Assembly (NCBI GenBank): GCA_009792885.1
Contig: WMCF01000172.1
Location: forward strand, 313,772-377,771
Source of the DNA: Eremophila alpestris peregrina
Taxonomy: Eukaryota > Chordata > Aves > Passeriformes > Alaudidae
Reading direction: 5' to 3'
DNA: 64,000 nt
The notes beneath the pieces are model-generated. The model did not search any database. It saw nothing but the letters and a program-made list of their open reading frames with translations, and was not told where the DNA came from. A program made the translations under genes and the position numbers. Positions 12,611 through 23,000 of the stretch are shown piece by piece. Position 1 is the first letter of the stretch; each line of letters starts with the position of its first letter.

Positions 12611-12755
12611 GGAGCAGGTGACACCGGGGCAGTGCCATCCCTGCAGGTGACACCGGGGCAGGTGACACCGGGGCAGGTGACACCGGGGCAGGTGACAGCC
12701 CCGCAGGTGACAGCTCCGCAGGTGACAACCCCGCAGGTGACAGCCCCGCAGGTGG
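12611..12755. repeat. 15-base minisatellite with an E-box in every unit
   Basis: Ten CAGGTG hexamers lie at 12615, 12644, 12659, 12674, 12689, 12704, 12719, 12734, 12749 and, as a half-overlapping unit, around the single degenerate copy at 12630. Spacing from 12644 onward is exactly 15 bases. CAGGTG is the E2-box bound by ZEB, SNAI and E-protein factors. Whether any of these is used is unknown. Confidence 0.85.
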
Positions 12756-12899
12756 CTCCGGCTCCTCGCAGCTCAGGGTTGATCCCGGCGCTCGTTTCCA
12801 ACAAGTCCCGAAAGCTTCCTCTGCTCCGCTCGTCAGCGATTTTTAATTTAATTGTTCTTTAAACAAAAGCCTGAGGGCTCCCTCTGCTGCCGGGCGGGT

Positions 12900-12975
12900 T
12901 TGGAGAGGAGAGGAGAGGAGAGGAGAGGGATTGGGAGAGGAGAGGGATCGAGAGGAGAGGAGAGGGATCGGGGGG
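12900..12975. repeat. GGAGA simple repeat
   Basis: Near-perfect (ggaga)n with gggatc interruptions. Confidence 0.9.
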
Positions 12976-13539
12976 AGCTCTGGCACCCTCAGCACCCTGC
13001 AACCCCCGAGAGAAGGGGAAGAACTGCCCGGGGAGGTCTTTGGGGTTGGGATGTCCGGGAATGTGTTGAAGCACAGGGAAAGCTCAGCCTCTGTGCCGAA
13101 TTCCAGCACCTTCCCGGGGATCCAGCACCTGCACAGGGCAGGGAGGGAGGGGACAGTCCCCAGTGTCACCAAACAGCCACAGCAGGGTCCGTGTGAGCTC
13201 CCCAGGGCCTGTGCTACCCCTGCTCCTCCCTTTGCTGGCCCCAGGACCCCAAACAGGGCACGTTCTTATCTGGCACGTTCTTACCTGCTTCCAAATGCTG
13301 CCTTTGTCAATGCAAACGAATAATCAGAGCCTTGCCTGACCCACAGCCTTCTTTACTTCAAATGATCAAAGTTTGTAGAGAAAAAGAGATCTTACAATGT
13401 GTCACAAAACCCATCGCTGCTCTTGAAGCAATACCTCAACAGAAAAATGCAGAACAGTGCCTGTGAAATGAGGATAACCCCAAACCCACCTTCCAGCTGG
13501 GCTTGCATCATCCCAGCTGCGTTTTGCTATTTCCCAGCA

Positions 13540-13672
13540 GAGTATTTTATTATTTTTATTATTATTGTTTCTTATATTTATTATTATTCCTTAAATTTAT
13601 TATTATTATTTCTTAAATTTATTATGATTTCTTATATTTATTATCATTATTATAATATTTATTATTGTTATT
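13540..13672. repeat. AT-rich (TTATTA)n tract
   Basis: A tract of ttattattattatttcttaaatt in otherwise GC-rich DNA. Confidence 0.85.
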
Positions 13673-14292
13673 GCTCCTGGAGTGTTCCTGCCCTGCCAAG
13701 CCTCCCAGTCCAGCCCCACCCAGCCCCGAGGAGGGGCCAGCATTCCCCAGCTGATGCTCAGGGCCTGGCTCAGTGTGCAGCCCTGGGGCTGATGGAAAAA
13801 AAGCACATTCAGAGAATTTCTCTGCTCTGAGGCAACTCCCACTTCCTGCTCCCCAGGAAAGCCCAGCACTCGGAGAACCAGAGCAGCCTCACACCCAGCT
13901 GCAGCAGAGATAAGGGATTTGGTTCTGATCCACCACAGAATGCAGTGAACTGCCAGCTCCTCAGAGGCCAAAGGCCTGAACGTCTGCCAAGAGCTAAAAA
14001 TAACCCCAAAAGGCTCTATTTAAAGGCACCTACTACGAAATGCCTCTGTCCTTGGGTAAATAAACTGCAGCTTCCAGAAAAGCCCTGTTTTCCAGGAGTC
14101 TGGGGGGGAGCTTTGGCAGCAGGTGAATAAACATTAAATCCAAACCTTTGGCACATTTCAGAAGCAGCAGCTTGTGGCTGGAGCTGTGCCAGCCCTGGAG
14201 CAGGGAGCGTTCCCACCCCTCCCTGCAGGAGCTGCCTGTCCCCAGGGGCTGCTGAGGGGTCTGGGCTTTGGGGTTTGACTGAATTTGGCCTC

Positions 14293-14475
14293 TTTCCATG
14301 GAATCCCTGAAAGAACTGATCCCTTCCATGGATTCCTTAGAAGGAACTGATCCCTTCTATGGATTCTCTGAAAGAATTGATCCCTTCCATGGATTCCCTG
14401 AAAGAACTGATCCCTTCCCTGGATTTCCTGGACAGAACTGATCCCTTCCATGGATTTCCTAGAAAGAACTGATCC
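14293..14475. repeat. 30-base minisatellite
   Basis: Six copies of a unit of the form cccttccatggattccctga plus aagaactgat, with small variations. Confidence 0.9.
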
Positions 14476-14477
14476 CC

Positions 14478-14585
14478 CAGAGTTTGTGAATAGTCTGTGA
14501 ATAGATCAGAGAGAATAAATCACCAAATCTGAACTGGAACTCTTGTTTCCCGTGAATCATCCATCCTGATCTTGGCAAGAACAAG
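14478..14585 (-). mobile_element. Interspersed repeat family, copy 1 (truncated)
   Basis: The reverse complement begins gttcttgccaagatcaggat and continues through gatttggtgatttattctct and tgatctattcacagact. The same succession is seen at 25788 and 49088. Only the first 100 or so bases are present; the rest is replaced by the minisatellite at 14293-14475. The class is not determined (LTR fragment or non-autonomous element). Confidence 0.65.
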
Positions 14586-15534
14586 GAAATGAACCTGCCT
14601 TGGAACAGTGACAGAACTGTGCCAGAGCTGGGGGAACAGCACATGGAGTTTACATGGACAGCAAACTCCTGCTGCAGGTGCCTGGCAAGGACACGGGGCA
14701 GAAATGAAGCCATGAACCACAGAAGGGATGTCTGGTTAAACACAGCAAGATTTTAATTCCAAGATTTTATAAATATGCATTTACAAAAGGAAGGTATCAA
14801 TCCAAAGAGTTGAACAAATGTACAGCTGCCAGTACTGCAGAGCACAGGGAGAGGAACAACCCCACAGCCCCCAGGAGGCAAAAAGAAACCCCATCCTTCA
14901 CTTCCAGCTCCTCAGCAGCACCTGCTGCTGTGGCAGCACTGGCTCCAGGGACAGAACTGCAGGAGGAGGAGCTGGTGCCTGTGCAGGGGTGAGCCCAGAA
15001 CAGCCCTGGCAGCCAGGATCCCACAGGGGATCCCAGAAAGGGCTTTCCCAGACTCCTTGTGGGGCTCAGGGCCTGCTCACAGGTCACTGCCATGCTCACA
15101 GGTCACCTTCTGCAGCTGCCATGAGACCCCAGGGATTTCCCAGCAGCTGCATTTCCTCCAGAGGCCCCTGTGCAACCCCTCAGAGCCATCTCAGTCACAC
15201 AGTGAGGCTGCAGGGCCAGAAGGTCACTCCCTGAACTGGGACAGAAGCTGCAACAACCTCCAAGAGCAGACCCTGGAAGAACCCAGGCAGAAGTGCTGCA
15301 GGAGCAGGGGAGTTCCCCAGGCCCACATGTACATGGATTTCTGCAGAACCTCCAGCCATCTTCTCTTCACTCACCCAGTAGCTCCAAACCTGTGTGAAAC
15401 CCACTCAAGCTTTTAATCAGAAGTTTAAGCAAAGTAATTCTTGTTAATCAAACTAAAGAGAGGACTTAAACACAAACTGCTAGTGGAAAATGAAATATAA
15501 GTTGCCAGGAGCGTCAACCTCGAGTCTTGCACAA

Positions 15535-15540
15535 TTTATT
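15535..15540 (-). promoter_or_regulatory. Poly(A) signal of TVP23B
   Basis: AATAAA on the minus strand about 100 bases after the stop codon at 15637, giving a short 3' UTR. Confidence 0.6.
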
Positions 15541-15636
15541 TTACTTCTTTTGATTCACACCTCGTGTGCAGCTCCCAAACTGGCCAGAGCAGTGGTCACT
15601 GCTGGGAATGCAGCCTGGCTGGAGCTCCCACCATGC

Positions 15637-17921
15637 TCAGGATGCTGCCTGCTCCTCTGGAGCCATGGTCTGCAGGAGATCAGAGAGGGCAGGAGAACTC
15701 TGTCAGTCACTGCTGGGACCCCAAATCCCCCAAACCCCAAATCTCTGCCAGAGACTGGCAGCAATTAGCAGTGTCCTGTGCCTTAATGAACAGGGCTCAG
15801 GTTCCCCAGGCTGCAGCAGTGGGGAGGTTCCCACTGCACAGCTCACAACACCCCCTTTTCCCACAGCCACCCTTGTTTTTCCCAGGAATCCCAAGGCCCT
15901 GGACACCTCACCTGCCTCAGGAACTGCTTCCCCAGGTAGTTGGTTGCCATGCTGGTCAGGTTCTTCCTGCTGCCAACTTTACACCTGATGTAGCCATAGA
16001 GGTTGGCTCCCTGCAGCACCACCCCCATCACCACCACTGCCTGTGACAGGAAAAGCCATCAGAGATGTGACCCCTGCCCCAGGAAAAAGCCACCAGAGCT
16101 GTTCCCCCCCTGCCCCAGGGAAAGACACCAGAGCTGTCCCCCCTGCCCTGCAGGGCCAGCTCTGCTGGAGCTCAGCAGGGCACTCACCAACCACTTCACT
16201 TTGAAGGAGAAGAGAGCACTGAAGGTAAAGATCACCCAGATCATAGGGCAGGTGATCAGGCCCAGCCAGAAAATTCGGGACTCTGCTTCAGATGAGGTTT
16301 TACCCCCTTGTGCTGACACCTATAAACAGAGAGGAGATGGAAGTGATCAGGCTGCTCCATCCTGCAGACCCCATGTCCTTAAAACCTGTGGCTGCACTGA
16401 GCATTCCCTGTGCACTCTCCCCTCCCAGGCAGAGCCATCAGGGGGCTCATGACACAAGCACAAGATCAGAACAAACCCCTTTACCTTCCTGGCTTCGAAC
16501 ATCCAGTGACTCCTGCCATCATCATCCACCTGGTTCCACCAGCGCAGCCCCACCATGAGCCTCCCTGTGACGTTCTGGGGGACAGGAGAACACATCAGCT
16601 CTGCTCTGCTCAGGAAACCTCCTGCCAAGGCTCAGTGCTGCTCTCCACAGGGCCCTTCTGCCTCCCAGCGGGGAGAACAGGATCCACCACAGCCCATTTT
16701 CTCTGAGAGGCAGCACAAGGGGCAGATCTGTGGTGACTCTGAGCTGGAAACAAAGTCTGTGCTGCCTCAGAAGGGAGCCTCTGTTCTGCACTGGGCTTTC
16801 CAAGATCACAGAGAGCACAAGGGGAACTCACCTTCACAGCCCAGAAGTCACAGGACAGGAGGAGGATGATGGTCACCATGCAGGCAATGAAGCTGCTGGT
16901 CAGGAGCTCACAGAGCAGGTACACAACAATGGCACTGACCCGGAAGAACAAGTGGAAAAACGATGCCACGGGGTGCCTGGAATGAAGGGCAGGACAGTCA
17001 CAGCTCCTGCACACGAGTGACAGTGCCAGGGGATCTCCCAGCACTGCACAGGAGAATGTTACAGGATGTAACAGGAACCCAGTTCTGGAGACATGGCAAA
17101 CAACTGCCTGACACAAGGAAGAGACATCCCAGAAACTCCCTCCGTCACCACTGACCTGATTTTTGACTTTTTGGATCTCCTGGATGCATCATCATCTGCA
17201 TCAAAGAGAGACACATCTTCAATGTCATCACTGCTGTCCTGGGGTGGGGAGCAGAGGCAAGGGTTACAGGAGAAACGTGAAACCGTGTGCAACTTCAGCC
17301 TAAGGCAGTGGTCACTGCCCAGAGAACCCAGAAAACTGCTCCGAGGGAAGACATCCTCCTGTGAGCCCCTACAGGAGCAGAGGTGCAAAGCGAGCCGAGA
17401 GCTGCCGGGTCCCTGCTCGGGCAGTGCCAGACATCGCTGGGCACCGGCTCCGAAGGAAGGCACTCTCCCGGGAGTCCCTGCAGGAAGCAGCGGTGCAAAG
17501 CGAGACGAGAGCTGCCGGGTCCCTGCTCGGGCAGTGCCAGACACCGCCGGGACCGGCCGCGGAGCCAGCGGGGCACGGACGGGCCTGGGCCGGCACACAG
17601 CGCGTCCCTGCCCCTGCGGGAAGGGGCTCCCGCTGCAGGTGCCAGTCCCGACCCTACCACCCACGGCTAGGGCCCTGCTCCGGTCCCGATCCCGGTCCTA
17701 CGAGCCATGCCCAAGCCCCTGATCCCATCCGAGTCCCAACGCCGCTCCCGATCCCGGTCCTGTGTCCCATGTCCAAGCCCCTGGTCCCGATCTCGGCCCT
17801 ATGTGCAAGTCCCCGGTCCGGGTCCCCATCCCGGTCCTATGCCCGATGTCCAATCCCGGTCCCGGTCCCATATCCCACGTCCAAGCCCCCGATCCCGGTC
17901 CCGGTCCCGATCCCGTACCAT
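15637..17921 (-). CDS. TVP23B: TVP23 homologue B, Golgi membrane protein
   Basis: TVP23/FAM18 proteins are small four-helix membrane proteins of the Golgi/late secretory pathway. Confident exons: 17156-17238, 16832-16976, 16485-16574, 16188-16319, 15912-16040 and 15637-15669. All have GT..AG borders and matching phases. Together they give 203 residues: the acidic SLFDA segment, HPVASFFHLFFRVSAI, the NVTGRLMVGLRWWNQ signature, the ESRIFWLGLI helix and ANLYGYIRCKV. The last exon adds TMAPEEQAAS and a stop. Human TVP23B has 205 residues, so only one or a few N-terminal residues remain to be placed. The likely first exon ends at 17919, where a well-placed ATG (A at -3) directly abuts GTACGG, so the start codon would be the only coding triplet of exon 1. 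That exon is inferred, not shown. The sequence matches TVP23B better than TVP23A. Confidence 0.92.
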
Positions 17922-17949
17922 GGTCGGAGCCGTCACTTCCGCCCCGCCG

Positions 17950-17989
17950 TGACGTCACGGCTACGGACCAATAGCGGAGCGATGCGTCA
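17950..17989 (-). promoter_or_regulatory. TVP23B core promoter: CRE and CCAAT
   Basis: A perfect palindromic cAMP response element, TGACGTCA, lies at 17950-17957, about 30 bases upstream of the proposed start codon. It is followed by CCAAT at 17968-17972 (plus orientation) and a half-site CGTCA at 17985-17989. The surroundings are CpG-rich and no TATA box is seen. The combination is typical of a housekeeping-type promoter. Use is inferred from position only. Confidence 0.6.
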
Positions 17990-18064
17990 CCGCGCGGGGC
18001 CGCCACTGCCCCCCCCCCGCCGGGCGCGAGACGTGGCCGGGGCCGCGCGCAGCTCCCGCCAACG

Positions 18065-18660
18065 GCTCTGAGGGGAGCGGGGGGGAACCGGCACCGCCCT
18101 GAGGGGAACCGGCACCTCCTGAGGGGAACCGGCACCTCCTGAGGGGAACCGGCACCGCCCTGAGGGGAACCGGCACCTCCTGAGGGGATCCGGCAAACCG
18201 GCACCTCCTGAGGGGAACCGGCACCGCCCTGAGGGGAACCGGCACCTCCTGAGGGGATCCGGCACCTCCTGAGGGGATCCGGGGAACCGGCACCGCCCTG
18301 AGGGGAACCGGCACCTTCTGAGGGGAGCCGGCACCGCCTGAGGGGATCCGGGGAGATCCCGGGGACCCGGCACCTCCTGAGGGGACCCGGCACCGCCCTG
18401 AGGGGATCCGGGGAACCGGCACCGCCCTGAAGGGAACCGGCACCGCCCTGAGGGGATCCGGCAGCTCCTGAGGGGATCCGGGGACCCGGCACCTCCTGAG
18501 GGGACCCGGCACCGCCCTGAGGGGACCCGGCACCGCCTGAGGGGACCCGGCGTCTCCTGAGGGGACCCGGGGAGATCCCGGGGACCCGGCACCGCCTGAG
18601 GGGACCCGGGGAATCCCGGGGAGCGGCACCGCCTGAGGGGATCCGGGGAATCCCGGGGAA
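18065..18660. repeat. Large GC-rich minisatellite upstream of TVP23B
   Basis: About 28 copies of a roughly 20-21 base unit of the form ctgaggggaaccggcaccgc, with variants ending aaccgg, acccgg or atccggggaacc. Higher-order runs (for example units containing ggggagatcccgggg) recur, pointing to unequal exchange. It is open in several minus-strand frames, producing long spurious Pro/Ser/Gly/Arg frames. Confidence 0.95.
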
Positions 18661-20016
18661 CTCGGCTGGCACCTCAGAGCTCCTGCCCCTGATCCCCGAC
18701 TGCCTCCATGCAATTAACGCAGCCATTTCACAGCCATCAGTGACTGTTGCTGATAAATACAGTCCTACATAAAAACTCGAGTTACTTCTTAATAAAGAGA
18801 AGTGTTTATAAAAGAGGTTCTCGCCACTTTTTAACGGCATCTCGGTCAGAGCAGGTTAATTCCCATCTGCAGCGCCCTGTGCCAGCTCTGCCCCTCCCGA
18901 GCTGAGCCGGAGGCGGTCACAGCGTTGTCCCTCCCCGCTCGTGGTGATCTCACACCGCCAGCTCTGCCCATCGCCCCTTCCCGAGCACCCGCGGCGCAGG
19001 GACGCGCTGATTCACGGGCTGCAAACGGAGCACAGCCCCCTGATCCCCCTCGCTCCCTCATGGCCCGAAAGGACTCAGCCTGCCCACGCTGTTTTTCCGT
19101 CAGGCTTTTCAAGGGCCGTTTCCCCGGGGCTGTGGCACGGTTCCGTGGCCGCGGCAGGGGGGATGGATATCGCTCATTCCTTGGGAGCAGCTGCCATCCT
19201 GTGGTGGGATGTGCCATCCCTGCTCCCGGCACGGCCACCTCGCGGTGCCAGCCCCGGGGCCAGATGTGCCGGCTGTGCCGGCCTCCCTGCGGGCATTTCT
19301 CACTGCCTCCATCCCGGGGTTTGCACGTCGAATTAAACAAACCGACGCTGATCACAACCCCTCTGTGGGGAGAGCCTCAGAGACTTTCACTTCAAACCAC
19401 AACTGCTGCTGAAAGTGCCTTGGCATGACCATGGGCAGAATTGGCCTCTCTTGAACCTCTGGTGCAGCAGATTTTTGCTGCCCAGATACTCAAGATGGAT
19501 AAATAGCTTTTTTTTTTTTTCAAATGCTAGAGAGGTTTTTCTCCTCTTGATCAGTCCTCAGCATTAGTGGAAACCACAGAATCACAAAATGGTTGGGGCT
19601 GGAAGAAACCCTAAGGACCGTCCAGTTCCATCCCCCTGCCATGGACAGGAAAGCTTCCACAGAAGCTCTGCTGAGATGTTTTTGTTGTTATTCTCGCAGG
19701 GCTGAGCCCGTCCTGAGCCGTGTTGGTGTCAGACAGCACCATATTGGTAACCACAGCAGGTTTAGGGAGTTAAATCCAGGAGAGGGCTCATTCCATTCCC
19801 TGCCGTGAAAAACAGCTGAATATACCAATAATATTCTTTAGGAAAACTTAGAGTAGGGATGTGTTTTACACTTAAAACTGCAGGGAGTATACTTAAATAT
19901 ACCAAATAAACATATATAAATGAACATATCTGTATCTTTAACTTAAAGCCACGTGGCAGACTCAGCTGGACACCAGGATCCCATCTCGTGGCTGTTGGTT
20001 GGACTCGGGGAGCAGC
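18661..20016. other. Interval between TVP23B and the FBXW10 3' end
   Basis: No gene seen. It contains a CpG-rich patch near 18880-19300, a short reverse CR1 end (19568-19660), and an AT-rich stretch (19800-19960) that probably belongs to the FBXW10 3' UTR or just beyond it. Confidence 0.45.
19568..19660 (-). mobile_element. CR1 LINE 3' end, reverse orientation
   Basis: accacagaatcacaaaatgg and ttggggctggaagaaaccct followed by cagttccatccccctgccat is the reverse complement of the CR1 3' terminus. Confidence 0.8.
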
Positions 20017-23000
20017 TCAGATAAATGCATTATGCCCGAGTTCTGGAGCAGGCGTTTTCCTCTCCCCAGTGAAGGATTCCACAGGCAGGCCTCTCATTTT
20101 CCTCAGCCAGGCTTTCCTCCGGGCTCTTTCTTCATCTCCCGTGGGCTTTGCCTGCTGAGCCTGATGCTGAGCTGCCAGGGCTGCCTCACGCAGCTCCTGC
20201 TCTGCTGTCAGCAGCCTGAACCCGCTGTCCCTGCGGGAGCTCTGGGGACAGAGGGGCTTTATCCTCCCGGGAGCCTCATTCCTCGTCTGTGCAGCCGTGC
20301 CAGGTGCTGGTGGGGCCAGCTCTGAAGTGGCTGTGCAGAGGTCGATGAGCTGATCCCCATCTGTGGGGCCAGCAGTGCCCTTCCCATGGCCTCGGGGAGT
20401 TTTCCTTTGTCCCAGAGAGCCAGGGAGCTTGGGGCGCACGAGGCAGGGAGCAGGGATGGAGGATTTCACAGCAGGGCTGTGCAGGGAGTGCTCCAGCCTC
20501 AGCTGCAGGGTCCTGGTCTCGAAGGGAGTGGAGGTTTTGGTGATGCTCAGGGAATCCCTGTGCAGCCTGGCACGCTGGAGCTGTGCTGCCTGCTCCTCCT
20601 CGTGCTGCTGGGGCGTTTTGGACATGGGCACCTTCCCAGGGCACTGCTGCTGTGCTTCCCTGGCCTCTGCAGGGAGCTCGGGGCTGCCCGGGGCTGCCTT
20701 GCAGGAGCTCTGCAGGGCGCTGAGGGTCAGCAGGAACTTGTCAGGGCACAGGGCACGCCTTGGGTCTCTCTGGGGCAGCTCGAACTCCAAAGTGGCCTCT
20801 GCCTCCTCGGCTGCAGGGGGAGCAGGGCCCTGCTCGGCTTCGCCACCTGCAGCCAAAAACAAAGCGACACGTTCGGGGTTGGGAGGCAGAGCGTCAGAGA
20901 CTCACAGAATGAGCTGAGCTGGGAGGAAGCCACAGGGATCACCCAGTGCAGCTCCTGGCCCTGCCCAAATCCTCCCCGTGCATCCCTGGAGCAGTGTCCA
21001 AACACTCCTGGAGCTCTGGAAGGAGCTCTGCCCATTCCCTGGGGAGCCTGGGCAGTGTCAGCACCCTCTGAGTGAAGAACATTTCCCTAAAATCCAACCT
21101 AATTCTCTCCTGACACAGCTCCAGCATTCTCTGGGTCCTGTCTTTTGCCAAGCAGTTGGCATCTGCTGCCCTGAGAAGCAGGAACCTTTCCCAGCCCATC
21201 AGTTTATCTGCAATATTCACTTTGTGGAGCTGGAGGATTTGTCATCGCACTGTATTGAATAGCTCTGACTAAAAACAAAATAACATCGCTGTGTTACAAT
21301 TGAAAAGGTGCCTGTTTCTGTGCAGTTGCCTTTCCCAATGATGGCAGATCCTGAATGTAGGTGTTCTCTCACTTTGTGGGGTGTTTGTCATGAATAATTC
21401 AAGCCCTGAATCAGCAGCGTGTTTCCAAGCCCGGCAGCTGTGTGAGTATGAATACTACTACTGATTTCTGTCTTACTCAGTCGGAAAATGACAGTGCCTG
21501 TCTTGGAAAAACGTGTTGAATTTACACCAAAGCCTTGTAAAGAGGCAGAAAGGTTTCACAGAAACCCAGAAAATGACAGAAGCATTGAAATGGAACAGCA
21601 CATCTGCTCGTGACAACAGCAGAGCCAGAGCAGTGGCTGGGCTGGCAGCAGTGGCTGCTCGGTCTGTGACTCAGTTTAGGAAGGCAGAGGCTCAGTGGGA
21701 TACTTTTGGGTCTTCCACGGCTCTTTGGGGGCTGGCGGGCCCTCGGGGCTTTGTCCTGAGCCCGCTGCTGCTCCGCACTGTTGCCCTGGCTCTTCCCCTT
21801 CCGCGACCTCTTCTCCTTCTTCAGCTCCTCCCTGTCGGCGGGCAGGGAATAATCCCAGCACACGTCCTGGAACTGCAGCAGCAGCAGCCTGCGCGGGGAG
21901 TTGGTCACCACCCTGCAGCGGGGAGAGCCACAACAGCACAGGGATCACAGCCGGGTCCTGCCCGGGGGGCTCCACAAACCATCGTCACCTCCCCTCGAAG
22001 GAGCAGCAGCGATTAACCCCATCAGTCAGACACCGCACATCTTAACTCGTGCCCTGCGTGCCTCTCTGGGGCTCTTTTCATTGAGCTCCACCGCAAAATT
22101 AATTAAAAAGTGATGAGGATGAAAATTTCCAGCAGTGGACAGAGCTAGATCAGAGCAGTGCCAGAGGATGGAAGCAGCTAACTAGAAATTCCGTCTTGTC
22201 AGGGACGTCAGTGTGGGTGGAAGGGCTGTGCTGGGCTGCTTGGGTGGAGGTAATTTATTCACAGCTTCATGTTTAGTGTGGCCAGCCCAGCCTTGAAACC
22301 ACAGCCGTGTTTTACCCACTGCTTCCACAGCAGCTGGGAGCCACCTTTAGTTAGAGGTGCAAAAGTGAGTGAACCTAGAAGGATTTCTCATTATTGAGAA
22401 ATTATCTCTTTATGAAGAGGCTGTGGGTCAGGGAACAGGCAGAGGCTGTCAGGTGTTGCCTTGATTCTCCAGCCTCCTACAAATCTCTGAGCTCAGCTTT
22501 ACAGTCTGTACCTTCAGCTTCAGAGAAACAGGAAATTGTACATTGCTGAAGAGACTAAGCCAGAGCTAAACCAGATTATTGAAGCATAATATAAAAATTA
22601 TATTTATTTAGTTGTACATATTTCATATAAAAGATATATTTTTAGAAATAAACACATATTTCTAGAAATATATTTATATAGTTATACGAATATATTTAAA
22701 TATTATATATTTATAATTACTGTTTATTATATATTTATAATTGTAAATACATGAATATATAAATATATATATAAATAAGTAGTGGAGCCCTTTAAAAGTT
22801 ATTTCTGATAAGGAAAAATACACAGCTCCTCCAAATTTCAGTGTGACCTACCAAGTTTGGGTGAGAGCCTGCTGGCAGGGGCTGCCACCCACCTGTTTCC
22901 TGCCACGAAGAGAGCAGAGATGGGGTCCCCGCTGCCGCCGGGCTCCAGCAGCCTCAGGCAGGCTCCAGTCAGGAAGCTGAAGATCCGAATGTGCCCATCA

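Larger units (their letters stand above)
8939..15530. other. Gene-poor interval with minisatellites
   Basis: No gene is supported. The interval holds a 15-base ATTCCTGCCCCAGCT-type array (9715-9890), a GTGGGAATTCATTCCTGAT array (10805-10910), an ATCAGCCAGGGA-type repeat (12090-12180), a CAGGTGAC array (12611-12755), a GGAGA tract (12900-12975), an AT-rich tract (13540-13672), a 30-base minisatellite (14293-14475) and a truncated copy of an interspersed repeat (14478-14585). Confidence 0.5.

Noticed and set aside
17698..18840. Long minus-strand open frames (380 and 250 residues) upstream of TVP23B
   Set aside because: They are translations of the 20-21 base minisatellite and the GATCCCGGTCC-type repeat beside it; several frames are open at once and no domain is present.
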